Shown here piece by piece: positions 24,585 through 32,799 of a stretch of DNA of 36,216 bases; the stretch's first letter is position 1; every line of letters begins with the position of its first letter. The DNA is from an uncultured Desulfosporosinus sp. (GTDB taxonomy: Bacteria > Bacillota > Desulfitobacteriia > Desulfitobacteriales > Desulfitobacteriaceae). The DNA lies in contig CAKMJS010000025.1 of assembly GCA_927405585.1 (NCBI GenBank), positions 1 to 36,216 of the forward strand, given 5' to 3'. Below the pieces are notes generated by a model. That model was not told where the DNA came from and did no database searches. It was given only the letters and a program-made list of their open reading frames with translations. A program made the translations under genes and the position numbers.

Positions 24585-26018
24585 TTACCGCTTGAGGTCA
24601 ATCAGCTCCTGGAGCAACGAGTCGGAAACTGTAATAACACGAGAATTAGCTTGGAAACCCCTTTGAGTAACGATCATGTCCGTAAACTCTTGGGATAAAT
24701 CCACATTGGACATTTCTACCGCACCAGGAACAATCGAAGCACGTCCATCTTCTGCTGCAGATCCAATCGAGGCATCCCCGGAGTTATTCGTTGTATTATA
24801 AAAATTTCCGCCTAGTTTATTCAAGCCTGCATCATTGGAAAATTTAGCAATCGCAATTTGAGCAATCTTATGAGTAGCCGAGGTATTCCCATCACTATAG
24901 ACCCCGGTGATAATCCCTGTTTGATCAATACTAAAACTAGTTAGGGTTCGGGGAAGGTTTAAAAAGTCATAACCCACAGAATCCGTAACTCCTGGCATAG
25001 CGGGAGCAGCTGGAGAGTCTGTCTTCTTCGAAAAGGTAATTGAATATGAACCATTGGTATTTTCCGCCCAATAATAAAGAGGGTCATCATCTACTTCTGC
25101 TAAACTTGGAGCCATTGTATATGCATTGACAACCCCTCCAACTATAGTATAGATTTTCGCGCCCGCAGACGGCATATAATCAACTGTAATCTTGTGGTCG
25201 TTAGTAGGATCAATTTTGGGATTTGAGGCAGCGACATAGCTTATATATGAAGCGGTAGAAGACGTTCCGTCGTTTGGCCGGATATATCCAGGGGCGAATG
25301 ATATTTTTCCAGCTTCTGGGTTAAACGTAAATTGACCTGACTTCGGATTACTTTCCACCCTGGTCATTCCATCAATTATTACATTCCCAGCTCCCTTTAA
25401 GTTGTCAGATGTTAAAGTAACTGGATCAATACCTGCACCACTTTCGGTGTAATCACCATCAAGAGGATTAGCATTTAGTTGGACTTTCTCAGGCTTAATT
25501 GGCATGTTCTTATCTTGAGGCAAAGCATCACCCAACGAAAATTTTATGGCCCCATACCCTGGTCCAGTCCAATTCACCTTCGTTGAATCATCCGCTCCCC
25601 ATGAATAACCCATTACCCGGGCTCCAGACGCTGGATCTTCTAAATGTCCATCACGATCAAAGCCAAATCCACCTGCCCGAGTATAGACAATTTGTCCACC
25701 ATTATCCATCACAAAGAATCCCGGTCCCTGTAACATAAGGTCGGTATCCTTGCCTGTTGATTGAGAACTCCCTTGAGTCATAATTTTATCTACTGAACCC
25801 AGAACTGCCCCTAGTCCCACTTGAATTGCATTCGTCCCCCCTTGAGTCGCCGAAGGAGACGATGCACCCTTCATAGTCTGACTAAGCATCGTGGAGAAAC
25901 TAGCCCTACTCCGTTTAAAACCTAAAGTATTCACATTCGCTACGTTATCCCCGATCACATCCATCTTAACTTGGTGGTTTTTTAGACCCGAAATGGCCGA
26001 ATATAGAGAACGCATCAT
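24585..26018 (-). CDS. flgE: Flagellar hook protein FlgE
   Basis: A 477-residue hook subunit. N-terminal MMRSLYSAISGLKNHQVKMDVIGDNVANVNTLGFKRSRASFS, GPGFFVMDNGGQIVYTRAG, a long variable middle, and C-terminal SNVDLSQEFTDMIVTQRGFQANSRVITVSDSLLQELI are all standard. Length is normal for the family. The start has GAGGGGGA about 10 nt upstream. It follows flgD, which caps the growing hook. Confidence 0.95.
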   Translation of the reverse strand: MMRSLYSAISGLKNHQVKMDVIGDNVANVNTLGFKRSRASFSTMLSQTMKGASSPSATQGGTNAIQVGLGAVLGSVDKIMTQGSSQSTGKDTDLMLQGPGFFVMDNGGQIVYTRAGGFGFDRDGHLEDPASGARVMGYSWGADDSTKVNWTGPGYGAIKFSLGDALPQDKNMPIKPEKVQLNANPLDGDYTESGAGIDPVTLTSDNLKGAGNVIIDGMTRVESNPKSGQFTFNPEAGKISFAPGYIRPNDGTSSTASYISYVAASNPKIDPTNDHKITVDYMPSAGAKIYTIVGGVVNAYTMAPSLAEVDDDPLYYWAENTNGSYSITFSKKTDSPAAPAMPGVTDSVGYDFLNLPRTLTSFSIDQTGIITGVYSDGNTSATHKIAQIAIAKFSNDAGLNKLGGNFYNTTNNSGDASIGSAAEDGRASIVPGAVEMSNVDLSQEFTDMIVTQRGFQANSRVITVSDSLLQELIDLKR

Positions 26019-26063
26019 GGCGCATATTCCCCCTCTTTTTTTATCATTCTTCCAACTACATCA

Positions 26064-26627
26064 CTATGGAGTCGTCGTCGTTGTTGGTGGTTCGATACTA
26101 TCATCTGCTTCGGTTATTTCGGATGTATTGCTTACATCCGTTGTTGTTTCGGTTGTTGTATCAGGAATTACTGGAGCTTGCTCCTTTATCAAGGTGACAA
26201 GATTCAGTTCTAACTCAGCCAAACTCCCGTCAGATGTTCGAATCTGCACCATGGGTTCGCCATCAAGCCACTTCACGGCTTCAACGATTCCTTCCATAGG
26301 TGTCGAGTTATTAACATTAATACCACCGACCCATTTACCGATCATAGCAGCCCCTTGGGTGAGTGAAGCCTGTTGAGCGAAGTTGAACATGCTTGTGCTC
26401 AAACTGTCCATGGACTTTGCGACATTATTCATTTGCTCCAAAGAGCTGAATTGAGCCATTTGAGCGATAAAAGCACTATTATCCATCGGTTGCAAGGGAT
26501 CCTGATTTCTTAATTGCACCGTGAGCAATTTTAGAAAATCATCTTTGCCCAAGGCGTCATTGACCGCTGTTGTTATAGCTTTATTTCCGCTCGTGACGTT
26601 ATTTATTCCATTGATTGTATTGCTCAT
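26064..26627 (-). CDS. flgD: Flagellar hook assembly scaffold FlgD
   Basis: A 187-residue hook-capping protein. The conserved N-terminal part contains KDDFLKLLTVQLRNQDPLQPMDNSAFIAQMAQFSSLEQM. The C-terminal tail (about 155-187) is low-complexity, rich in Thr, Pro and acidic residues (DTTTETTTDV and PPTTTTTP), which is unusual but not rare for clostridial FlgD. Its GGAGG overlaps the fliK stop (TAGGAGG). It lies between fliK and flgE, the usual arrangement. Confidence 0.93.
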   Translation of the reverse strand: MSNTINGINNVTSGNKAITTAVNDALGKDDFLKLLTVQLRNQDPLQPMDNSAFIAQMAQFSSLEQMNNVAKSMDSLSTSMFNFAQQASLTQGAAMIGKWVGGINVNNSTPMEGIVEAVKWLDGEPMVQIRTSDGSLAELELNLVTLIKEQAPVIPDTTTETTTDVSNTSEITEADDSIEPPTTTTTP

Positions 26628-26642
26628 ACTTGATAGTTCCTC

Positions 26643-28721
26643 CTAAGCGGTGACATTAATTCGATTATTTCCGTCCTGTCCAGGCGAGAAAGCGTTAAAG
26701 CCTAAGCTTGCTTCTTCATCTTCACTAAGGCTCGGGGTCGCTTCTAATGTCCCTCGGGATTCGTTCCCTTGGCGATTCTGCTGCTGATCTCCACCCTGCT
26801 GCCCCATTTGCAACGTACCACAGTTTACACCCTGATTGGTAAGCGTATGACGCAACTCTAAGAGTTGATTCTGAAGCATCTGACCCGTGGCTGGTTCTGA
26901 AGCATGAACTATGAGATGTACCTGACCATTTTCCCAACGCAAGCCAATTTGAATTCGTCCCAAGTCTGCCGGATGTAACTTAATCTCCAGTTCCTTCAGC
27001 TCTTGATTTCGGCTGGTAACTTGCTGCCGAAATACGTTAGAGATCTGTTCATACACTGGAATGGCAACTGTTTTTCCGTCAGCAACATTGCCCGTTGTGA
27101 TGTTCCCCACAGCACCAATACCCAAGCTTAGGTTTTGATCCTGAGTGACCTTCACACTGGAAACTCCAGAGGCTTCCACTAAAGCACCTTTGCTGCTCTC
27201 CTCGTTAGAAATCCCCTGAATATTTTTTAATGGGTTACTATTTCCTATGTCCACCCCAGCTAATTTCGGCTTAAGGTCTGACTGGAATAAAACATCTTTA
27301 CCTGGCGTTACAGCAGTTTCTGAGACTTGACTGCTACTCTTTGGCCAACTCAAGAGTGTATCGAGCCGATCATTTTTTGTCGGGAGCATTTCCTTGATGA
27401 CTTCTTGAGGAATGTTTCTTTCGTGTATTTGATTTAATATTTGATTCAGTATTACTCCCAACGGGAGAGCCTTCGTGTTAAGCTCTCTGTTGCCCGTACT
27501 CAGTTCTGTTGCTAGGAAATCTAACACTCGCTTAATGACCTTCTCTACTCCAGGTTGAAGTAGTATCCCTAACTCTGTTTCGTTGACGATAGACTTCCCC
27601 ACCGAAGCCTCGATGTTCAAAGTCTGTTGAACCCTTTCGTTCACCAATGAAATCGAATATGGCATAGAAGTCTGGATACTGGAACTAGGCTGATCGACTG
27701 CAGCTTTATCTGTTCCCAGTATCAAGCCCTGTACTATCCTTGCTATAACCTGCCGGAGATCCTCGACCCCTGTATTTGAACTTATGTAGTTCAAATTTTT
27801 AGAATGTGCTTGATCCACTACGGTCTCAAAATCACCTTGAGGAAGTGGTATATACTCCTCTAAGTTACCCACTGTTCGTCCATGGCTACCTTGAACAACG
27901 ATGCCTTGTCCATTGTTATCTTGACCAACATTTCCTTGTCCAGAGGTACCTTGACTAACGTTTTCTTGTCCAGAGGTACTCTGAGAAACGATGCTTTGAG
28001 CACTCGGAGCTCCCAGTCCATTATTCAGCACGTCCTCCGTCACTGTGACCGTCAGCCAATTTTGTATGATTTTCATTATTCCCTGACGTTCACTAGTTCC
28101 AGGTTCCAAAACCAATGGAGTTCCTTCTGGAGATAAGTCCGTAATTTTTCCAGAGAGTGCTACTAAAAGATCTGCGATTACCTGTCTATATTGATCCAAT
28201 TCCATCCTTACGGGGTTAGCCCCCTGAGGATTCGGCGTCGTCATCCCTGTCGACGTAAAAACCTCGTCTGAGACCAGAGAAGAGTCCTTCAGCATAGCTA
28301 ATTCAAAATTGTTACCCGAAATATTCGGTACCTTGGTCAATAATGCATTAGCAGTTGCTAAACCTCCAATACCCTGGCTCACATCATTTCCGGAATTGGC
28401 CTCCTTGCCTGCCGGAAGCGTTGGCTTAAAATAATTTGTGAGTACAAACTGTCCATACCCTAACATACTTCCCAATTCGTTCTGATTTTGTATGCTTGGA
28501 ACGGGCTTGTCTGCGCTTTGCGTCTCGTCTGATTCTAAGCTCGCTTTAAAGTTCTGCCCTTTCGAATCACCCTTGGAATTCATCAAGCCACTAAGCATCG
28601 ATGCAAATACTTCTGCAACGTTTCCAGGGCTGTCTGAGCTATCTTTTCCCTCAGGGTTCACTGTCTTCTCCACTGCACTGCCACCCTTTAAGATATCCGA
28701 AAGGACATGAATACCTGACAT
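26643..28721 (-). CDS. fliK: Flagellar hook-length control protein FliK
   Basis: A 692-residue hook-length ruler, longer than many relatives. The C-terminal Flg_hook domain is clear: LKELEIKLHPADLGRIQIGLRWENGQVHLIVHASEP. The N-terminal and central parts are low in conserved motifs, rich in Ser, Gly, Gln and Asn, as is normal for the ruler. Two oddities lie inside: a 10-residue tandem repeat (ENVSQGTSGQ/GNVGQDNNGQ types; DNA 27891-28000) and a 36-bp stretch at 27597-27632 that matches the family-3 element. The C-terminus is Gln/Gly/Asp-rich. Start at 28721 has GGAGG upstream. Confidence 0.92.
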   Translation of the reverse strand: MSGIHVLSDILKGGSAVEKTVNPEGKDSSDSPGNVAEVFASMLSGLMNSKGDSKGQNFKASLESDETQSADKPVPSIQNQNELGSMLGYGQFVLTNYFKPTLPAGKEANSGNDVSQGIGGLATANALLTKVPNISGNNFELAMLKDSSLVSDEVFTSTGMTTPNPQGANPVRMELDQYRQVIADLLVALSGKITDLSPEGTPLVLEPGTSERQGIMKIIQNWLTVTVTEDVLNNGLGAPSAQSIVSQSTSGQENVSQGTSGQGNVGQDNNGQGIVVQGSHGRTVGNLEEYIPLPQGDFETVVDQAHSKNLNYISSNTGVEDLRQVIARIVQGLILGTDKAAVDQPSSSIQTSMPYSISLVNERVQQTLNIEASVGKSIVNETELGILLQPGVEKVIKRVLDFLATELSTGNRELNTKALPLGVILNQILNQIHERNIPQEVIKEMLPTKNDRLDTLLSWPKSSSQVSETAVTPGKDVLFQSDLKPKLAGVDIGNSNPLKNIQGISNEESSKGALVEASGVSSVKVTQDQNLSLGIGAVGNITTGNVADGKTVAIPVYEQISNVFRQQVTSRNQELKELEIKLHPADLGRIQIGLRWENGQVHLIVHASEPATGQMLQNQLLELRHTLTNQGVNCGTLQMGQQGGDQQQNRQGNESRGTLEATPSLSEDEEASLGFNAFSPGQDGNNRINVTA
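27597..27632. repeat. Fragment of the family-3 element within fliK
   Basis: CCCCACCGAAG(C/T)CTCGATGTTCAA at 27597-27620 matches 18633-18656 with one difference and continues with a TGTTGAAC similar to AGTTGAAC. It lies in frame and encodes LNIEASVGKS. Confidence 0.55.
27891..28002. repeat. 30-bp in-frame tandem repeat in fliK
   Basis: Units begin at 27891, 27921, 27951 and 27981. The second and third units are the most alike (CCTTGTCCAGAGGTAC type). They encode a 10-residue repeat in FliK, and a change in copy number would alter the ruler length without breaking the frame. Confidence 0.75.
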
Positions 28722-28795
28722 TGCTTCACCTCCAACAAAGACTTCTATAAGTTATATCGGCCAATTCCCTATAAAACATTAGGACGATTATATTC

Positions 28796-29548
28796 TTAGA
28801 ACAAGTTCTTCTTTTGTCGGCTTAGCCTGCCCCTTAAGCGCAAGACGGCTTGGGAATGTAGTTGGGATATTCTGGATTCCGATAGTTTTAAGACCGCTGC
28901 AATCTCTTTTAAGGTTAGTTCCTCTTGATAATACAGCGCCACCACCAATTTTTCTTTGTCGGGTAATTTTTCTACTGCAATAGCCAGTATCCGTTTTTGT
29001 TCCTCTTTTTCTACCGCTTGATATGCTTCCTGTGCCTCAGTATCTATCAGTAAATTGAGCGGTGTGCCGCTACTGTCCCCTTCTTGATCGACAGAGGTTT
29101 CATCGAACGAGGTTAGGGTTAATATTTGAGCTTGAGCTAACACCCCTTCAATTTCTCGCACCTCTACTTTTAGCAGTTCTGCAACGTCTTCCACCGTGGC
29201 AGCCCTTCCCAGTCGATATTCCAACTCAGCAAAGCCGTCTTGAACCCGCTTCACTTTCTGTCTGGCCGAATGAGGAACCCAATCCATTGTTCGGAGTCCG
29301 TCAATCATCGCTCCGCGAATACGAATCGAGGCATACGTTTCAAATTTGAACCCTCTGGCCGCTTCGAACCGTTCTAAAGCATCGAGTAACCCAAAGACAC
29401 CATAGCCGATGATATCATCCTCATCGACATGGGGTGGAAGGGACATAGCTAAACGACCGGCAATACGCTTAACCAAAGGCAAGTATTGTTCGATCTGTTC
29501 TTGTTTCCACGGTCCGCGAGCGGCGGTTTCATATGCGTTAGGTATCAA
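28796..29548 (-). CDS. fliA: RNA polymerase sigma factor for flagellar genes, FliA/SigD (sigma-28)
   Basis: A 250-residue sigma-28. Region 2 is seen as YLPLVKRIAGRLAMSLPPHVDEDDIIGYGVFGLLDALERFE and FETYASIRIRGAMIDGLRTMDWVPHSARQK; region 4 as LPDKEKLVVALYYQEELTLKEIAAVLKLSESRISQLHSQAVLRLR. It should drive late flagellar genes such as flagellin. The start is TTG at 29548 with a G-rich site (GGGGGG, 6 nt). A 7-bp repeat array (29566-29611) lies just upstream of that site. Confidence 0.95.
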   Translation of the reverse strand: MIPNAYETAARGPWKQEQIEQYLPLVKRIAGRLAMSLPPHVDEDDIIGYGVFGLLDALERFEAARGFKFETYASIRIRGAMIDGLRTMDWVPHSARQKVKRVQDGFAELEYRLGRAATVEDVAELLKVEVREIEGVLAQAQILTLTSFDETSVDQEGDSSGTPLNLLIDTEAQEAYQAVEKEEQKRILAIAVEKLPDKEKLVVALYYQEELTLKEIAAVLKLSESRISQLHSQAVLRLRGRLSRQKKNLF

Positions 29549-29565
29549 GACTTACCCCCCTTTAT

Positions 29566-29611
<46 letters not shown>

Positions 29612-29688
29612 TTTGGTAGTTAGTAGTTCCAACTTCAAACTTCTATATCAAAATTGTTGCCCCAAATTTTGGTATACAATTCCTAGTC

Positions 29689-29728
29689 CTTCGTTCGAAT
29701 ATCGAACCTCGAACCTCGAACTTCGATT
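29689..29728. repeat. Companion 7-bp array in opposite sense
   Basis: About five units of TCGAACC/TCGAACT with a 7-bp period, on the other side of the fliA leader and reaching the 3' end of the upstream gene. Partly complementary to 29566-29611, so the leader could fold into a hairpin. Confidence 0.7.
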
Positions 29729-30116
29729 ACTCCCAGCCCATACGGCGTACGATATCGGCTTGTTGTTTACTACCTGGTAGCCCAGCACTTAGACTCGGGT
29801 TAACTTGTCCGGGAAAACTTGAGGATTGAATTTGAGGACTAGTCTCATCGTCTCCCACAGAAAAATCAACGACCCCTCCACGACCCCCATCCGTTATAGA
29901 GTACGGCTTTACCTCTTCTTGGGATGCGGTCTTTTCAAACAAGCTACGGATTCCCGCCATTAAAAAATACATTACCAGAAAAGATGTTCCACCCCGTACA
30001 AGGATCTCTAGAATCCTTACTTGATTAAGCCAACTAAGGAGAACAACTATTGAAGTCGTGGTTAAAGTGATACGCATTGCCCAGTTCTGATACCCTACAA
30101 TGTTATCGACAGCCAT
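29727..30116 (-). CDS. Hypothetical membrane protein of the flagellar operon
   Basis: A 129-residue protein with two N-terminal membrane segments (about 14-30 and 40-59, ITLTTTSIVVLLSWL and SFLVMYFLMAGI) and a Gly/Ser/Asp-rich tail of about 70 residues ending QADIVRRMGWE. I do not recognise the family. It lies between cheD and fliA; in B. subtilis a membrane protein SwrB lies on the other side of sigD, so a regulatory link is possible but not shown. The ATG overlaps the cheD stop by 1 nt (TGATG), with AAGGTGG upstream. Confidence 0.75.
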   Translation of the reverse strand: MAVDNIVGYQNWAMRITLTTTSIVVLLSWLNQVRILEILVRGGTSFLVMYFLMAGIRSLFEKTASQEEVKPYSITDGGRGGVVDFSVGDDETSPQIQSSSFPGQVNPSLSAGLPGSKQQADIVRRMGWE

Positions 30117-30598
30117 CAAACCACCTTTTCTCCATGATTTATAGTTCGGATTCGCAATTCCCCTGTCCCTACATCAAAATGAATGGTGCGCCCAAAACTT
30201 CCTCCTACATCTGTAACCAGGAGCGGAATCCCTCTCTTTTTCAGTTCCTGTTGCACAGCTTCAGCATTGCGATCCCCAATTTTAAGAATTGGAGGTTTCC
30301 CAGGAAAAGAAAACATCTGAGCACCACCAGCGATTTTGGCCCTTAGGCGGGTTCTATTGGCACCCATCTCAGCAATTTCCTTCAGTAATAATTCGAGTGC
30401 TGTATCCGCGTATTTCGCCGGATTCCCCCCTAAACTACCACTAGCTGTGGGGAGCATTATATGGGCCATCCCACCCACCTTCAGAAACGGATCATGGATG
30501 CAAATTCCGATACACGATCCTAATCCAGCGGTTAGTAAAAGGTCGGGTGACTTTGCAGTTTTAAAATCTGCCATACCAACACTGATAACCACACTCAT
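30116..30598 (-). CDS. cheD: Chemoreceptor glutamine deamidase CheD
   Basis: A 160-residue CheD. The catalytic set is visible: Thr23 and Cys29 in LLTAGLGSCIGICI, and His46 in GGMAHIMLP. CheD deamidates glutamines on chemoreceptors and binds CheC, which then activates CheY-P dephosphorylation in B. subtilis. The ATG overlaps the cheC stop by 4 nt (ATGA), so the CheC:CheD ratio is probably kept by coupling. Confidence 0.95.
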   Translation of the reverse strand: MSVVISVGMADFKTAKSPDLLLTAGLGSCIGICIHDPFLKVGGMAHIMLPTASGSLGGNPAKYADTALELLLKEIAEMGANRTRLRAKIAGGAQMFSFPGKPPILKIGDRNAEAVQQELKKRGIPLLVTDVGGSFGRTIHFDVGTGELRIRTINHGEKVV

Positions 30599-31191
30599 AA
30601 TCCCATGGCCTCCAACATTTTTTTCAGTGAACCCTCGTCCGGTAAAAAGATAAACTGACCTTCGATTTTAGGTAATCCCGTGAGTTGTGTGTCGATGAAC
30701 AACACCGTGTCCTCAAGCATACCCTCTTCGAGAAAAATTGCGTCTAAACTCGCACCAATCATATCCACAGCTAGAGCAGGCACTGAAGGTTGAAAGGATA
30801 TCCCCGAAAACTGAGTTAAAGCGATAAGAAAGGAACTCACCAAGATATTCCCGACCTCTTTCAGCGCCGATTGCGCCATCTCATCGGTATAGAGATCTAC
30901 TGGCTTATCCGACCCGAACAGGGCTTGAACCATAATCTCAGCACTTTCTACCGGGAAGAAAAAAACGGCTTTTCCCGGGGCCTCCCCTTCTGCTTTAACA
31001 TAGATGGTAGCCTGAGGCATGTCCAGTTGACCCACAATGCCGGATACTTGTTCAAAAGGGACTGCCCAAACCTTCGGCACAGACATATCGATTCGACGTT
31101 GTAATAGTGTTGACAAGGCTGTAGCGGCATGTCCTGAGCCTATGTTACCTATTTCCCGCAAAGCGTCTAGTTGGAACTGAGTAATCTCCAT
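30595..31191 (-). CDS. cheC: CheY-P phosphatase CheC
   Basis: A 198-residue CheC. Both phosphatase-type motifs of the (D/S)xxxExxN pattern are present: D9-E13-N16 in DALREIGNIGSGHAATAL and S108-E112-N115 in SALKEVGNILVSSFL. CheC dephosphorylates CheY-P and partners with CheD. The start has an AAAGGATTGG site and lies 3 nt after the PilZ gene. Confidence 0.95.
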   Translation of the reverse strand: MEITQFQLDALREIGNIGSGHAATALSTLLQRRIDMSVPKVWAVPFEQVSGIVGQLDMPQATIYVKAEGEAPGKAVFFFPVESAEIMVQALFGSDKPVDLYTDEMAQSALKEVGNILVSSFLIALTQFSGISFQPSVPALAVDMIGASLDAIFLEEGMLEDTVLFIDTQLTGLPKIEGQFIFLPDEGSLKKMLEAMGL

Positions 31192-31194
31192 TGT

Positions 31195-31839
31195 TTATAC
31201 CAATCCTTTCTTACGCATTGCCCTTTGAATATCAAAAACGCAGCGAATGATTTGATCGCGCTCTCGTTCTGCGATGTCATGAAATTCGACTGAAACTGTG
31301 TAGTGTTTACTATCCTCTATCTTTTCAGCTCGGCAAACACGAACCGGTGTCTTCAGTTCTCCTACTGGTAACTCTATAAGGACATAAAGTAGGTCTTTGT
31401 TCTCCACCCGCTCCTTTGTCAAAAACCGCAACCCTCCGCCACTTAAATCAACCATCGTTCCTTTCTGAAGATCGCTGAGACCTTCCTTGGTTACAGCTCG
31501 AAACGATACCGGGTAAAAGGCCGGAACTCGGACATAGTTTCGGCGTTGGACTTTGTCTACCGAATCTGGCAGTTCTAAAACAAACATCGGGATCGGGACT
31601 GCGATTCTTTGCATAATCTTCCCCTCAAATGAGTAGGCAGCTGCTTCGTCCCAAAATGTCAATTTCACCGTCGTTCCTTCGCGCAAAGGAACAATCTCGC
31701 CATGATCATACGGTGCACCAACAGCGATGATTCTTTCTCCCACCTCTTCAATACGCGTTCGATAGATTCCTTCATACTCTCCCTCCGAAACGACAAGTTC
31801 CACTGCAAGCCCCAGTATAAGCTTCTTCTTATACGACAA
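31195..31839 (-). CDS. PilZ-domain flagellar brake protein, YcgR/MotI type
   Basis: A 214-residue protein. The N-terminal YcgR-like domain (GLAVELVVSEGEYEGIYRTRIEEVGERIIAVGAPY) is followed by a PilZ domain with both c-di-GMP marks: RNYVR at 100-104 (RxxxR) and DLSGGG at 131-136 ((D/N)xSxxG). Such proteins slow or stop the motor when c-di-GMP is high (YcgR in E. coli, MotI/DgrA in Bacillus). The start is TTG at 31839 with a G-rich GGGGGGTGGAG site. A 7-bp array (31852-31935) lies just upstream. Confidence 0.9.
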   Translation of the reverse strand: MSYKKKLILGLAVELVVSEGEYEGIYRTRIEEVGERIIAVGAPYDHGEIVPLREGTTVKLTFWDEAAAYSFEGKIMQRIAVPIPMFVLELPDSVDKVQRRNYVRVPAFYPVSFRAVTKEGLSDLQKGTMVDLSGGGLRFLTKERVENKDLLYVLIELPVGELKTPVRVCRAEKIEDSKHYTVSVEFHDIAERERDQIIRCVFDIQRAMRKKGLV

Positions 31840-31851
31840 ATCTCCACCCCC

Positions 31852-31935
31852 CGTAGTTCGTAATCTGTAGCCCGTCGTTTGTCGTTCGTGGTCCGTAGTA
31901 CGTAATTCATGGTTCGTGGTCCGTGGTCCGTGATT
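31852..31935. repeat. Twelve-unit degenerate 7-bp tandem array
   Basis: Twelve 7-bp units of the general form CGTRGTY run without a break from 31852 to 31935; the clearest are three exact CGTGGTC units at 31887, 31915 and 31922. It fills almost the whole gap between flhG and the PilZ gene. The sequence differs from the CGATGTT array upstream of fliA, but period and position are the same. Confidence 0.8.
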
Positions 31936-31938
31936 AGT

Positions 31939-32799
31939 TTAGAACGAACGAAGCAACTTGCTCAAAAAGCCCCTGACTCCGCCGGCTTGACGTGGTGGAC
32001 GATGATAAATTCCTACAACAGTACTGGCAATCCACTGAATGCATTTATAAGCTGGACTTTCAGGATAACTAATGCCTAATGGCTCTTGCTGCATCACAGA
32101 CCGTCCAACGAGCGGATCATCATAAACCCATCCCATAAAATCAAGCGACCCATCCAGAAATTTATGCACAGCCATTTCTAAGCGTTTAAAAGTCGCCTGA
32201 GCGTCAGTTTCATTACGCACCCGGTTAATTACCACATGGATGGGCACCTCACCCGCTTCTTTCCTCAACGTTTTCAGCAGTCCATAGGCATCCGTTAACG
32301 CAGTCGGTTCGGGCGTTGTCACCATGATAATATCATCTGCTGACTTTAAAAAGTTAATCACCGTATGTCCTAGACCCGCTCCAGTGTCAATAATCAGCAG
32401 ATCAGCCATCTTTTCTAACCGCCCAAGATTAGCTATGACATTCGCCAGCTTATTCCGTTCTAGGTTAGCTAGACCTTGTACACCAGACCCACCCGGAATG
32501 ATTCCGATTCCCCGTGGACCGGTCAGCATAATCTGTTCAATCGTTTTTTCCCCGGATAATAAATGCTCAATGGTATACCGCGCTGTCAGTCCAAAGGCGA
32601 TATCCACGTTAGCCAGACCCAAATCTCCATCGAGAATGATAATGCGTCGACCATATTCGGATAAGGCGAGTGCTAGGTTAACTGTAAAACTAGTTTTACC
32701 AACTCCCCCTTTACCACTGGTCACCGCGATAACTCTCATTCTGCTATTATTATTTTCCTTGGAAGCCAACTTTCTCAAGACGCTAGCTTGATCATGCAT
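31939..32799 (-). CDS. flhG: Flagellum number regulator FlhG (MinD/ParA family ATPase)
   Basis: A 286-residue P-loop ATPase. The deviant Walker A is KGGVGKTS (about 30-37), followed by IIILDGDLGLANVDIAFGL and LLIIDTGAGLGHTVINFL. FlhG works with FlhF to set flagellar number and place. The ATG overlaps the flhF stop by 8 nt, so the two are coupled. The short N-terminal extension (MHDQASVLRKLA) resembles the FlhF-activating segment of FlhG. Confidence 0.94.
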   Translation of the reverse strand: MHDQASVLRKLASKENNNSRMRVIAVTSGKGGVGKTSFTVNLALALSEYGRRIIILDGDLGLANVDIAFGLTARYTIEHLLSGEKTIEQIMLTGPRGIGIIPGGSGVQGLANLERNKLANVIANLGRLEKMADLLIIDTGAGLGHTVINFLKSADDIIMVTTPEPTALTDAYGLLKTLRKEAGEVPIHVVINRVRNETDAQATFKRLEMAVHKFLDGSLDFMGWVYDDPLVGRSVMQQEPLGISYPESPAYKCIQWIASTVVGIYHRPPRQAGGVRGFLSKLLRSF

